Source: Caryophanales bacterium UBA5729
Lineage (GTDB): Bacteria > Bacillota_I > Bacilli_A > Izemoplasmatales > Hujiaoplasmataceae
Assembly (NCBI GenBank): GCA_002419505.1
Contig: DIGF01000030.1
Location: forward strand, 1-34,684
Direction of reading: 5' to 3'
Length of the DNA stretch: 34,684 bases
The position numbers were made by a program, and so were the translations under genes. The notes below the pieces were generated by a model that saw only the letters and a list, made by a program, of their open reading frames with translations, was not told the DNA's origin and did no database searches. Every line of letters begins with the position of its first letter. The first letter of the stretch is position 1. This document shows, in pieces, positions 1-8,382 of the stretch.

Positions 1-30
1 TATTACAGTTATGAGTATACAAGAACTAAT

Positions 31-1278
31 ATGGAAATTTTAATAATCGCAATTGTCTTAATTTTGATAAGCTTGGATTCATTCTTTACCCTCTATCTAG
101 GTTGGCTCAATCACAAAAACCGCAATCAAGAGTTACCAGAAATTATTGCGGATGTTTATAACCAAGAAGAATATCAAAAATTCCAAAACTACCACGTTGA
201 TAACTTCAAAGAAACCTGGAAATACATTCTGATTAATTTTGTAATTTTGATTGGGTTACTAGTAAGCAAAGCATTTGTTTTAATAAATCAGGTAGCCGCT
301 AATATCAGCGATAATCTAATAATTCAATCATTGCTCGTTATCCTGTTTTTCTATTTGATTATTTTCGTCGTTTCCTTATTTCAAAACTACTACAAAACCT
401 TTGTGATTGAAGAAAAATACGGCTTTAACAAGATGACTAAAAAGTTATTTATAATTGATCAAATTAAGAAGTTTTTCTTAACTATTATCTTAGTTGGCGG
501 GTTAGCTTATTTAATTTTAGACGTTTATCTCTCCGCTAGTCAATATTTCTTTTTCTATGTCTGGGGTATCTTAGTATTGGTTTTAATTTTTATTAATCTC
601 AGTTATACAAAGATTATCATTCCGATTTTTAACAAACTAAAACCATTAGAAGATTCAACGCTTAAAACTAAAATTAATCAATTTGCAAAAGAAATAGGTT
701 ATGAAATTTCTAAGATATCTGTCATGGATGCTTCAAAGCGTTCAACGAAATTAAATGCATTTTTCTCTGGCATTGGTAAAACTAAAAGAATTGTTTTATT
801 CGATACTTTAATTGAAAAGATGACTGAAGAAGAAATAGTTGCTGTATTAGCACATGAGATTGGTCACAACAAGCATAAACATATCATCTTTAACTTATTT
901 CAAACAATAATTCTCTTATCAGTTTATGTACTTGGGGCAATGTTCTTTCTTAACTTCAATCTCTTGAGCGAAGCTTTTGGATTTGCAAGCATTAATTATG
1001 GTTTTAATCTCTTGGTGTATTTTGCTTTGCTATCGCCGGTTTTGTTATTTTTGAACCTTTTACTTAGTTATATATCTCGAAAGTTTGAATATCAAGCTGA
1101 TGCATATGCTGCTAATAACTATGACAGTGAACAGATAATCAGTGCTTTAAAAGTTCTTTCAAGAGAAAACTTTTCCAATCTGACTCCGCATCCTTTGTAT
1201 GTGAAATTCTACTATTCTCATCCGCCATTACTCGATCGAATCAATCATATAAAATCGCTTAAAAAAGACAAAATCTGA
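31..1278 (+). CDS. M48 family (Ste24/CAAX-type) integral membrane zinc metalloprotease
   Basis: Membrane-embedded zinc protease of the Ste24-like M48 group, which cleaves peptides at or inside the membrane; bacterial substrates are mostly unknown. The zinc site is visible: HEIGH at residues 275-279 and the third ligand in the EYQAD motif (E353, D357). The segment EEKYGFNKMT before the catalytic half is typical of Ste24 relatives. About seven hydrophobic segments: one at residues 1-22, several at 60-210, and two after the HEIGH motif. The length of 415 residues is normal for the bacterial form. The frame stays open for ten codons back to base 1 and no strong ribosome binding site precedes the ATG at 31, so the true start may lie outside the window. 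The stop codon sits in the loop of a terminator shared with the convergent gene. Confidence 0.88.
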   Translation: MEILIIAIVLILISLDSFFTLYLGWLNHKNRNQELPEIIADVYNQEEYQKFQNYHVDNFKETWKYILINFVILIGLLVSKAFVLINQVAANISDNLIIQSLLVILFFYLIIFVVSLFQNYYKTFVIEEKYGFNKMTKKLFIIDQIKKFFLTIILVGGLAYLILDVYLSASQYFFFYVWGILVLVLIFINLSYTKIIIPIFNKLKPLEDSTLKTKINQFAKEIGYEISKISVMDASKRSTKLNAFFSGIGKTKRIVLFDTLIEKMTEEEIVAVLAHEIGHNKHKHIIFNLFQTIILLSVYVLGAMFFLNFNLLSEAFGFASINYGFNLLVYFALLSPVLLFLNLLLSYISRKFEYQADAYAANNYDSEQIISALKVLSRENFSNLTPHPLYVKFYYSHPPLLDRINHIKSLKKDKI

Positions 1279-1292
1279 GATTTTGTCTTTTT
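1262..1292. terminator. Bidirectional intrinsic terminator
   Basis: A 14-base perfect inverted repeat (1262-1275 with 1279-1292) has a three-base loop that is the TGA stop codon of the protease gene. A-rich and T-rich flanks make it work on both strands, so it should end both the protease transcript and the convergent gene that stops at 1299. Confidence 0.85.
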
Positions 1293-1298
1293 AATTTA

Positions 1299-2585
1299 TT
1301 ATGAGGTTTTTGTTTCTTCTAACATTAACTCGAGGATTACTTTGTCAGTATCTTTCATCCCTTCACTCGCCATCTTGCCAATTGCTAAAATTGTTTCATC
1401 AGCGCTGTTTTTTAAGATGCCTGATAAAGGATTGTATTGATGATTTTCCATCGCTAAGAAGTGTCCTAAGATTGCCGCGTCTAACCCAGTAGCGATCTTA
1501 GATGCGCAAGAAGGTTTAGCGCCGTCACAAACGACGCCTGAGACATTGGCTAAAGCATTGGTTATCGTCATTCTGATTTGATTGATGTCGCCACCTTTTA
1601 AATAGGTGAATGTTGCACCTGATGAGACAGCTGCACTAATCGCACCACAAAAAGCAGATAATCTACCAATGAAACTCTTTTGATAGATTGTTAAGAGATT
1701 TGATAAGATTAAAGCTCGATATAATTTTTCTTTACTAACCTGCAATTGTTTGGCATATAAAATAACTGGAATCGAAGCAGTGATACCTTGATTACCGCTT
1801 CCGGAATTAGTGATAACTGGGAGTGAACAACCGCTCATCCTCGCTTCTGAAGCAGCGGCTGTATGGGCTTTTATTACAGAAAAGATTGATGTATCATTTT
1901 TTAGAATAGTTTGGCCAATCGAAACACCGAAATCACTCTCTAAACCTTTTTTTGCAATTGCAAGATTATATTTAATTTGTTTATCCAATAAAGTTTTAAT
2001 TTCACTGATTTCAACAGTCTCGACAAAGTGTAAAATATTCTCGATAGTTAAATTGGAACGATCAGTTTCAACGCCAAAATATTCTTCCTTCAAATTATCT
2101 TTTTTAAAGACGGTTTCACCATTTTTTTCAATTCTTACTATATTGGTATGCAGGTTCTTTATCTCAATTAAGACTGAGTCAGTTTTAGTCTTAGCCACAA
2201 GGATAAAATGCAAGTTTAGACTAGTCTTTAACAACCGGATTTTAACCATATTTCTTAACAATAAATCATTCATCTGTTTAAGGTGTTTAGGTTTTAATTT
2301 AGCGATTACCTCTAACTCTAAACTCGAATCTCCACCAACCACTCCAGCAATAACGCTTGCTTCCACACCAACTAAATTACCGGTGTTTGGAACAGTGACA
2401 CAGCGAATGTTTTTTATTAGGTTCCCGCTGGCTTCAATAATAATTTCGTTAGGAATTTCACCTAGTAATTCTCTAGCTTTTGCGCCTGCAAAAGCAATGG
2501 CAATCGGTTCAGTACAACCTTTTGCTGGAACTAATTCTTCCCTTAAAATTTTTAAATATTCAGCTTCGAATTTACAAGTTTTCAT
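1299..2585 (-). CDS. UPF0597 / L-serine dehydratase alpha-like protein (CyuA/YhaM type, likely L-cysteine desulfidase)
   Basis: Member of the family that includes E. coli YhaM/CyuA and archaeal L-cysteine desulfidase, related to the iron-sulfur L-serine dehydratase alpha chain. These enzymes release ammonia, and sulfide when cysteine is used, from the amino acid to give pyruvate. Visible signatures are KGCTEPIA near residue 24, the stretch SDFGVSIGQTI, the glycine-rich NSGSGNQG loop and the pair of cysteines in CDGAKPSC, which probably hold a [4Fe-4S] cluster together with Cys24. The 428-residue length matches the family. The start is supported by an AGAGGT ribosome binding site just upstream. 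It stands alone on the minus strand, divergent from the small peptide-gltX unit. The choice between cysteine and serine as substrate cannot be made from sequence. Confidence 0.85.
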   Translation of the reverse strand: MKTCKFEAEYLKILREELVPAKGCTEPIAIAFAGAKARELLGEIPNEIIIEASGNLIKNIRCVTVPNTGNLVGVEASVIAGVVGGDSSLELEVIAKLKPKHLKQMNDLLLRNMVKIRLLKTSLNLHFILVAKTKTDSVLIEIKNLHTNIVRIEKNGETVFKKDNLKEEYFGVETDRSNLTIENILHFVETVEISEIKTLLDKQIKYNLAIAKKGLESDFGVSIGQTILKNDTSIFSVIKAHTAAASEARMSGCSLPVITNSGSGNQGITASIPVILYAKQLQVSKEKLYRALILSNLLTIYQKSFIGRLSAFCGAISAAVSSGATFTYLKGGDINQIRMTITNALANVSGVVCDGAKPSCASKIATGLDAAILGHFLAMENHQYNPLSGILKNSADETILAIGKMASEGMKDTDKVILELMLEETKTS

Positions 2586-2680
2586 GTTCTACCTCTTGAA
2601 TGAATTTATGTTGGTTTCATATTAGCATAGCACTTAAGATAAGTCAATTGTTTGCTAGAGAAAACCTTTAAGACTTTGCC

Positions 2681-2708
2681 TTTAAAATTACTCATCTTAT
2701 GGTATAAT
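2681..2708 (+). promoter_or_regulatory. Candidate sigma-A promoter for smORF-gltX
   Basis: A perfect TATAAT lies at 2703-2708. The best -35 at proper spacing is the weak TTTAAA at 2681-2686 (16-base spacer). Transcription would start near 2715, 27 bases before the small ORF. Confidence 0.5.
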
Positions 2709-2741
2709 AGATAAGGATAATTCACATAAAGGAGAAATAAT

Positions 2742-2876
2742 ATGGGACTTTTAGGTATAGGTGGAATAGTAGTTATAGTCGGGGGAATTGTTGTGGTAAT
2801 AGCGATTTTTGCATTTCTATTTTCTTCAGGAAAAAAATCATCAAAATCTGATCATAAAGACGATACATTACTTTAG
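2742..2876 (+). CDS. Small single-pass membrane peptide (44 aa), unknown function
   Basis: Unrecognised small gene. An AAAGGAG ribosome binding site at 2728-2734 stands 7 bases before the ATG. The peptide begins MGLLGIGGIVVIVGGIVVV, is one hydrophobic helix of about 27 residues rich in Gly, Val and Ile, and ends in a charged tail with several Lys, Ser and Asp residues. This is a clear single-pass membrane peptide with the tail outside the membrane. Its stop codon overlaps the ribosome binding site of gltX, so the two are co-transcribed and probably translationally coupled. The strong promoter -10 and ribosome binding site argue that it is real. The tail resembles the soluble ends of small secretion-type helices such as TatA or SecE-like peptides, but it lacks an amphipathic helix and I do not assign it. 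Confidence 0.65.
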   Translation: MGLLGIGGIVVIVGGIVVVIAIFAFLFSSGKKSSKSDHKDDTLL

Positions 2877-2886
2877 GAGTTTATAG

Positions 2887-4542
2887 ATGAATTTAAAAAA
2901 ACAAATAGCTGAAATTATATTTCCGACTGTTAATGAAAAAATTAGCGATTTAGAAAACAAATATCCCAAACGTTCTCTTCCCAAGGGAGCGAATGTTACG
3001 AGGTTCGCCCCATCCCCAACCGGCTTTTTACATACCGGGTCTTTATTTACGTCTTTAGTGAGTTATCGTTTTGCTAAACAAACTAATGGTGTATTCTTTG
3101 TTAGACTAGAAGATACTGATCAAAAAAGAGAGATTAAGGGTTCAGGAGAAAAAGTTATTGAACAATTATTAGTCTTTGGAATCAATCCGGACGAAAGTTA
3201 TCTGCATGAAGGAAAATATGGTCCTTACATTCAGTCAGAACGTAAACCGATTTATGATATAGTCATTAAAGAAATGATTGAAAAAGGTATTGCCTATCCA
3301 TGCTTTTGTACCCACGATGAATTATCTGAAATTAGAAAGATTCAAGAGGAACAAAAACTCTTGCCAGGTTACTATCATGAGTTTGCAAAATGTCGATATT
3401 TAACCGATGAAGAAGTCATAGAAAAACTTAAAAATAATCAAGATTTTGTGATCCGTTTTAAGTCCTTGGGCAAGGATGATGAAAAGGTAATTTTAGAAGA
3501 TCAAATTAGAGGAAAAATTGAATTTCCTAAAAATATTCAAGATGTGGTAATAATGAAAAGTGACGGCTTGCCAACCTATCATTTTGCTCATGTTGTCGAT
3601 GATCATTTCATGCGCACAACGCATGTCACAAGGGGTGAAGAGTGGGTACCATCAGCTCCAATTCATCTAGAATTATTTGAACAGCTCAACTGGGACAAAC
3701 CACTCTTTTGTCACTTCCCAGTTATCATGAAATTGGATGATGGCAAAAGAAGAAAGCTTTCTAAACGCAAAGATATGGAAGCTTCAGTCGATTATTTTCT
3801 TGAACAAGGCTATCCGATTGAAGGATTTTTAGAATACTTAATGACCTTAGCCAATTCTAATTTTGAAGAGTGGCGTATTGCCAATCCGAAAGCTTCAATT
3901 TTTGATTTTAAACTGGATTTTACTAAGATGAGTTTAGATGGAGCCTTGTTTGATTTAGAAAAAGTCAAATCGATTTCTAAAGAAACCTTGGGCAATATGA
4001 CTAAGGAAGCATTTACTGATAAAGCCCTAGAGTACGCAATTAACTATAATCAAGAACTCTATGAAGTTATCCATAGCAACCGTGAGTATTTTCAAGAAAT
4101 CATCAATATCGAACGCGAACAAGAGAAGCCGAGAAAAGATTACGAGAAATTTAGCGACGTCTTGGATATTATCAATTTCATGTATGATTCCTATTACTAT
4201 ACCTTAAGCAAAACCATCCATTTTAACGAAAAATACTCAAAAGAATTTTTAGTCGGACTTTTAACTGAGTACAGTGACAACTTAATCCTCGATGTTGATC
4301 AAGAAACATGGTTTGCGAAGATGAAAGAATTAGCTTTAGCAAGAAATTTTGCAAAAAATGCAAAAGTTTTTAACAAAGAACCCGAAATTTACAATGGTCA
4401 TATTGGTGATTACGCAGAAATTTTGAGAATCGCAACTTGTGCAAAAACATCAACGCCTAACTTTTATGACGTCTTAAAAATTTTAGGTGAAGAACGGGTA
4501 AAAGCGAGAATAAGCCATACCCTAAAACTCTTAAAAAACTAA
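2887..4542 (+). CDS. gltX: Glutamate--tRNA ligase (GluRS), class I aminoacyl-tRNA synthetase
   Basis: Charges tRNA-Glu, and possibly tRNA-Gln if a GatCAB route is used, with glutamate in the cytoplasm. The class I signatures are present: APSPTGFLHTGS (HIGH-equivalent HTGS at residues 49-52) and KLSKR (290-294) for KMSKS. There is a 36-residue extension before the usual VTRFAPSPTG start, as in the roughly 550-residue GluRS subgroup of Clostridia and relatives, so the ATG at 2887 is favoured; GGAG overlapping the previous stop is its ribosome binding site. The C-terminal helical anticodon-binding half is present to about residue 551. It is followed directly by an intrinsic terminator. Confidence 0.95.
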   Translation: MNLKKQIAEIIFPTVNEKISDLENKYPKRSLPKGANVTRFAPSPTGFLHTGSLFTSLVSYRFAKQTNGVFFVRLEDTDQKREIKGSGEKVIEQLLVFGINPDESYLHEGKYGPYIQSERKPIYDIVIKEMIEKGIAYPCFCTHDELSEIRKIQEEQKLLPGYYHEFAKCRYLTDEEVIEKLKNNQDFVIRFKSLGKDDEKVILEDQIRGKIEFPKNIQDVVIMKSDGLPTYHFAHVVDDHFMRTTHVTRGEEWVPSAPIHLELFEQLNWDKPLFCHFPVIMKLDDGKRRKLSKRKDMEASVDYFLEQGYPIEGFLEYLMTLANSNFEEWRIANPKASIFDFKLDFTKMSLDGALFDLEKVKSISKETLGNMTKEAFTDKALEYAINYNQELYEVIHSNREYFQEIINIEREQEKPRKDYEKFSDVLDIINFMYDSYYYTLSKTIHFNEKYSKEFLVGLLTEYSDNLILDVDQETWFAKMKELALARNFAKNAKVFNKEPEIYNGHIGDYAEILRIATCAKTSTPNFYDVLKILGEERVKARISHTLKLLKN

Positions 4543-4543
4543 C

Positions 4544-4575
4544 AAAAAGTGATGAAAATTTCATCACTTTTTTTC
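4544..4575 (+). terminator. Intrinsic terminator after gltX
   Basis: AAAAGTGATGAAA pairs with TTTCATCACTTTT across a one- to three-base centre and is followed by a run of T residues. Confidence 0.8.
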
Positions 4576-4621
4576 ATAAAAAAATTATCAAAATATTTAT
4601 GTTTTTTTGTTTTATTTTCTC

Positions 4622-4649
4622 AACTTATCATATATAATGTTTATAAGTT
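4622..4649 (+). promoter_or_regulatory. nrdJ promoter -10 inside a dyad (possible operator)
   Basis: TATAAT at 4633-4638 is the best -10 upstream of nrdJ; no good -35 is seen at 17 bases. It is flanked by AACTTAT (4622-4628) and ATAAGTT (4643-4649), a 7-base inverted repeat centred exactly on the -10. This would leave a 5' leader of about 110 bases before the ATG. The leader contains a short possible CACC/GGTG stem (4651-4654 with 4676-4679) but no cobalamin riboswitch signature. Confidence 0.45.
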
Positions 4650-4753
4650 ACACCAATTCATCGATAGCATTAGTCGGTGAGTTGTTTTATTAAAACTATT
4701 AAATCTAAAATCGATTTTTAAATAAATAATTTATATTAAGGGGGAAATAAATT

Positions 4754-6949
4754 ATGACTAAGTATGTTATCAAGCGCAACGGTGTCAAAGAAAAGTTTGA
4801 TATCGAAAAAATAGCTCACGCTATGTACAAAGCCTACGTGAGTGTAGGTGAAGAAATCACCTTTGAGGAGTGTTTAAATCAAGCTAAATTTATTACAAAA
4901 GATTTACTAGCTAACGGACCAGAAATCTCAATTGAAAAGATTCAAGACTGCGTTGAACTGTATTTGATGGATTCAAAAAAATATGAAACCGCAAAAGCAT
5001 ATATCAAATATCGAGAAAAACAAAGATTGGATCGAGAAAATCCTTGGTCAGATAATGACGAGCGTCAAGATATCATTCTGCAAAAGTATTTATTGGACAA
5101 TGAAAACAAACGCGAATTTATCAAGCGGGTATCAATAAAAAGACCGGCTTTAGAAAAAATTCTTAGACATAAAGAAGCAATCTTCGGCGGAAGAAACCTC
5201 TATGCTATCGGTAGAGAAGGAAATATCACCGGCAGCAATTGCTATGTAACAGAAGATCCTCTAGATAATTTAGAGAGTATCTATAAAGTAGATTATCAAA
5301 TTGCTAGAACCTATAGTTACGGCGGCGGGCAGGGAATGAATTTAAGTAATATTCGTCCTAAAGGTGCTAAAGTTAACAATAGTTCAAATACAACTCCTGG
5401 AGTTATGGTCTTTGCGGAAAAGTATTCTCATACTACTTTAAACACCCAACAAGATAATCGCCGCGGAGCTTTAATGTTAGTTTTAAATGTTGATCACCCA
5501 GATATTATTGATTTTATAACTACAAAATTAGATTTAAATAAGATTAATGGCGCTAATATTTCCATAGCTTTAACTGATGAGTTCATGAAAGCTGTTGAAA
5601 ACGATGAAACTTGGGTAATGAAATTTGAAACTCCTTATGAAAAAATCGAAAAACGCGTTAAAGCAAGACTTTTATTAGAACTAATCGCTTACTCAGCTCA
5701 TACGATGGGTGACCCAGGAATAATGTTCATCGACAAGATGAATGACTATCATTTCTTAAGCGAATATGAAGATGTTAAATTCACTGCCACTAACCCTTGC
5801 GGAGAACAACCTTTAATGCCTCATGGTTCTTGTAACTTAGGAAGCATCAACCTCAACGCTTTTGTAAAAAATGCGTTCACAAAAGATGCTTTTTACGATT
5901 GGGAAAGATTCGACCACGTTGTTGAAGAAATGATTTTTTCATTAGACGATCTACTGACCTTGCTCGGTAACCGCCACGCTCTTAAAGAACAAAGAGACCA
6001 TGTAAAAAAATATCGTGAAGTTGGTCTGGGCGTCATGGGCTTAGCTGATTTGGCTTTAAGTATGAACTTACCTTATGGATCAGACGAATTCTTAGATTTT
6101 CTAGATGTTTTGATGAAAAGAATGATTAATGAAGCGGCTAAAGCGACCGCGATAAATGCTAAAGAAAAAGGCGCTTTTCCAGCTTTTGATTATCAAAAAG
6201 TATCAGCTTCTAGATTCTATAAAACCGTCATTTCTCCTGAGGTTGACGAACTGATAAAAAAATATGGAATGCGTAATTCAAGATTGTTAAGCATCGCTCC
6301 AACCGGATCGATTTCTAACATCCTTGGCGTCAGCGGCGGCGTAGAGCCTTTCTTCCAAATTTCTTATACTAGAAGAATTATTTCTTTATTTGAAGAAGAA
6401 AAGAAAATTACCGTTTGGGAAAAAACACCACTAGCAATGGCGAAAACTTTAGGCATAAAACCAGAAGAACTTCCTGAATGGACGAAAATAACTTCGCAAA
6501 ATCTTGATTTTATGGATCGCGCTAATGTGCAATCAGTAATTCAAAAATATGTTGATACCGCAATCAGTTCGACTTTTAATGTCCCAAATAGCGCAACAGT
6601 TCAAGACGTTATGGATATTTATATTACCGCATGGCATAAAAACCTTAAAGGCGCTACAGTCTTTAGAGATCGCTGTGCAAAAATCGGTATCTTATCCGGA
6701 ATAAATGCTGAAACGAAAGACTTAAACCCAGGAGTTCCACCAAAAATGCATGTGGAAGAAGCTTGGATTAACAAAGTCACAAATGACAAGAAGGAATATG
6801 TTACTCATGTAGTAATTGAAGATGCCGTTTATAAACCAGAAAAAATGGAAAAAGAACTTTGTCCAATGTGCCATTCCGTCTTAATTAAAAAGCAAGGATG
6901 CATACAATGCAGCAATGCGCTTTGCGATTACGAGAAGTGTTCAATCTAA
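4754..6949 (+). CDS. nrdJ: Adenosylcobalamin-dependent ribonucleoside-diphosphate reductase (class II)
   Basis: Makes deoxyribonucleotides without oxygen and without a beta subunit, using adenosylcobalamin to generate the thiyl radical. An ATP-cone starts at residue 1 (KYVIKRNGVKEKFDIEKIA), giving allosteric activity control. Catalytic residues in view: C163 in GSNCYV, NPCGE at 347-351 (radical C349, E351) and C360 in GSCNLGS. The C-terminus carries CPMC...CIQC...C cysteines typical of class II enzymes, used for thioredoxin-linked re-reduction and/or zinc binding. The 731-residue length is normal for this form. The ribosome binding site AAGGGGGAA precedes the ATG. It is monocistronic, bounded by terminators on both sides. 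No class I or III RNR is in the window. Confidence 0.93.
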   Translation: MTKYVIKRNGVKEKFDIEKIAHAMYKAYVSVGEEITFEECLNQAKFITKDLLANGPEISIEKIQDCVELYLMDSKKYETAKAYIKYREKQRLDRENPWSDNDERQDIILQKYLLDNENKREFIKRVSIKRPALEKILRHKEAIFGGRNLYAIGREGNITGSNCYVTEDPLDNLESIYKVDYQIARTYSYGGGQGMNLSNIRPKGAKVNNSSNTTPGVMVFAEKYSHTTLNTQQDNRRGALMLVLNVDHPDIIDFITTKLDLNKINGANISIALTDEFMKAVENDETWVMKFETPYEKIEKRVKARLLLELIAYSAHTMGDPGIMFIDKMNDYHFLSEYEDVKFTATNPCGEQPLMPHGSCNLGSINLNAFVKNAFTKDAFYDWERFDHVVEEMIFSLDDLLTLLGNRHALKEQRDHVKKYREVGLGVMGLADLALSMNLPYGSDEFLDFLDVLMKRMINEAAKATAINAKEKGAFPAFDYQKVSASRFYKTVISPEVDELIKKYGMRNSRLLSIAPTGSISNILGVSGGVEPFFQISYTRRIISLFEEEKKITVWEKTPLAMAKTLGIKPEELPEWTKITSQNLDFMDRANVQSVIQKYVDTAISSTFNVPNSATVQDVMDIYITAWHKNLKGATVFRDRCAKIGILSGINAETKDLNPGVPPKMHVEEAWINKVTNDKKEYVTHVVIEDAVYKPEKMEKELCPMCHSVLIKKQGCIQCSNALCDYEKCSI

Positions 6950-6954
6950 GAAAT

Positions 6955-6987
6955 AAACTAGCGATGAATTTCGCTGGTTTTTATTTT
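6955..6987 (+). terminator. Intrinsic terminator after nrdJ
   Basis: AAACTAGCGA (6955-6964) pairs with TCGCTGGTTT (6971-6980), with one G-T wobble, a six-base loop and a T-rich tail. Confidence 0.8.
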
Positions 6988-6997
6988 CTAAAAGTTG

Positions 6998-7003
6998 TAT
7001 AAT
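6998..7003 (+). promoter_or_regulatory. Candidate -10 element for the 7040-8349 pair
   Basis: A TATAAT is found right after the nrdJ terminator, with TGGTTT 17 bases upstream (6975-6980) as a weak -35. It would drive the small membrane gene and the AEC transporter. Confidence 0.45.
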
Positions 7004-7039
7004 AATTAAAGTGAGTAGAGATTTGGTAGGTGAAATATT

Positions 7040-7309
7040 TTGAGTCTTGAAGCTAATAAAGAAAATAACTTCGCTTATTTTCCTGTCGAAACAAAGCCAA
7101 TTAAAAGATTAGATAAATATCAACTATTCTTTTTGATAGTGATGCTGATCTCAATGATGATATTTATCACCATTACTATTTTTAGATTGCTTGATAATAG
7201 TTTGTATTTTGAACATCTTTTCTTAAGAATCGGCTTTATCTTAAGTATCAGCTTAATGTCAATTAGTTTAATCATCTTGCTTATGCCAACCAGATTTATA
7301 AAAAAATAA
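7040..7309 (+). CDS. Small two-helix membrane protein, unknown function
   Basis: Unrecognised 89-residue protein. The start is a TTG at 7040, with GTAGGTG about 9 bases upstream as ribosome binding site. The only in-frame ATGs downstream fall inside the first hydrophobic helix, so TTG is preferred. A hydrophilic N-terminus of about 25 residues is followed by two strong transmembrane segments (about 28-48 and 60-83) and a basic RFIKK end. It lies 23 bases before the AEC transporter and is probably in its transcript, so it may be an accessory subunit or simply a neighbour. Confidence 0.6.
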   Translation: MSLEANKENNFAYFPVETKPIKRLDKYQLFFLIVMLISMMIFITITIFRLLDNSLYFEHLFLRIGFILSISLMSISLIILLMPTRFIKK

Positions 7310-7332
7310 CCAATACAAATACAGGAGTTTAC

Positions 7333-8349
7333 ATGGAAACATTAATTTTTGGGTTAAATGCGGTTTTACCTATAATACTATTAATCGCTTTAGGTTATAT
7401 ATTGAAAAAATCTGACTTCATCAATGAAAACTTTATGGACATTGCCAATAAAATTGTCTTTAGAATAGCGCTTCCGGCATTGCTCTTTTATAACATTTAT
7501 TCGGTAAGCGGGTTAGAAGACATCAACTGGTCAGTAATGATTTATGCAGCTATCGGGATTTTAATCCTCTTGGTAATCGGATTAATCTTCGCTAAATTTT
7601 TTATTAAAGATCCAAGACAAAAAGGCGTTATCGTTCAAACGACTTTAAGGGCTAATTTTGCGATTATTGGGATTCCTTTAGCCGAATCAATTGGGGGACC
7701 AATGGCTGTAGCAAATGTGGCTATTATTGCGCTTGTTGGCATCCCGATGATGAGCTCAATCTCCGTAATTGTCTTATCCACCTACGTCAAAGATGAAAAT
7801 CTAGGTAATCCTTTTAAAAATGCTTTTTTAAGAGTTATTAAAAACCCTTTAATCATCGGTGTAGCAATAGGATTATTAGCTCTTTGGATTAGGACATTTA
7901 TTCCAGTTGATCCCGTAACTCAAGAATTGGTTTTTTCTTTGGAGAATAATTTAAAATTCTTGTACACGCCAATTAAATGGTTAGGGCAAATTACCTCACC
8001 AGTAGCTTTAATCGTCCTTGGCGCGACATTTAAATTTGACCATATCAACGGTTTAAAAAAGGAAATAATCCTCGGGACAATTCTTAGATCGCTTGTAGCG
8101 CCGCTTATTGTGCTTGGTCTTGCAATAATCTTAGCAGAAAACACAGTTTTCTTTAAATTCGATAAAGATGTTTACCCAGCATTAATCTCGCTCTTTGGGT
8201 CACCGACAGCGATTACTAATGCTGTAATGGTGCGAGAAATGAAAAGCGATGAAGCTTTATCAGTTCAATTGGTTGTGTTTACGACCATCGCTTCAATCCT
8301 AACAATCTTTGTGATCGTTGTGGTCTTTAGGAACTTTGGATTGTTATAA
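7333..8349 (+). CDS. AEC (auxin efflux carrier) family transporter
   Basis: Secondary transporter of the AEC family; bacterial members export or exchange small organic acids such as malate. 338 residues form about ten transmembrane helices in two five-helix halves. The N-terminal segment NAVLPIILLIALGYILKKS and the conserved RIALPALLFYNI and SPTAITNAVMV (last third) stretches are characteristic of the family. AGGAG stands 6 bases upstream of the ATG. It is followed immediately by a bidirectional terminator. The substrate cannot be deduced. Confidence 0.88.
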   Translation: METLIFGLNAVLPIILLIALGYILKKSDFINENFMDIANKIVFRIALPALLFYNIYSVSGLEDINWSVMIYAAIGILILLVIGLIFAKFFIKDPRQKGVIVQTTLRANFAIIGIPLAESIGGPMAVANVAIIALVGIPMMSSISVIVLSTYVKDENLGNPFKNAFLRVIKNPLIIGVAIGLLALWIRTFIPVDPVTQELVFSLENNLKFLYTPIKWLGQITSPVALIVLGATFKFDHINGLKKEIILGTILRSLVAPLIVLGLAIILAENTVFFKFDKDVYPALISLFGSPTAITNAVMVREMKSDEALSVQLVVFTTIASILTIFVIVVVFRNFGLL

Positions 8350-8356
8350 AAAAATA

Positions 8357-8382
8357 AGTCTTATCTTTAATTAGATAAGACT
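8357..8382. terminator. Bidirectional terminator between AEC transporter and VOC gene
   Basis: AGTCTTATCT (8357-8366) and AGATAAGACT (8373-8382) form a perfect 10-base stem with A and T runs on the outer sides. It overlaps the stop codon of the minus-strand VOC gene. Confidence 0.8.

Noticed and set aside
1810..2625. Long plus-strand open frame opposite the UPF0597 gene
   Set aside because: It lies antisense to a clear family member, has no ribosome binding site and reads like the complement of conserved codons.
4543..4753. Possible cobalamin riboswitch before the B12-dependent reductase
   Set aside because: The long leader invites it, but no B12-box-like GCCACTG or conserved core is present, and only a weak four-base stem is visible.
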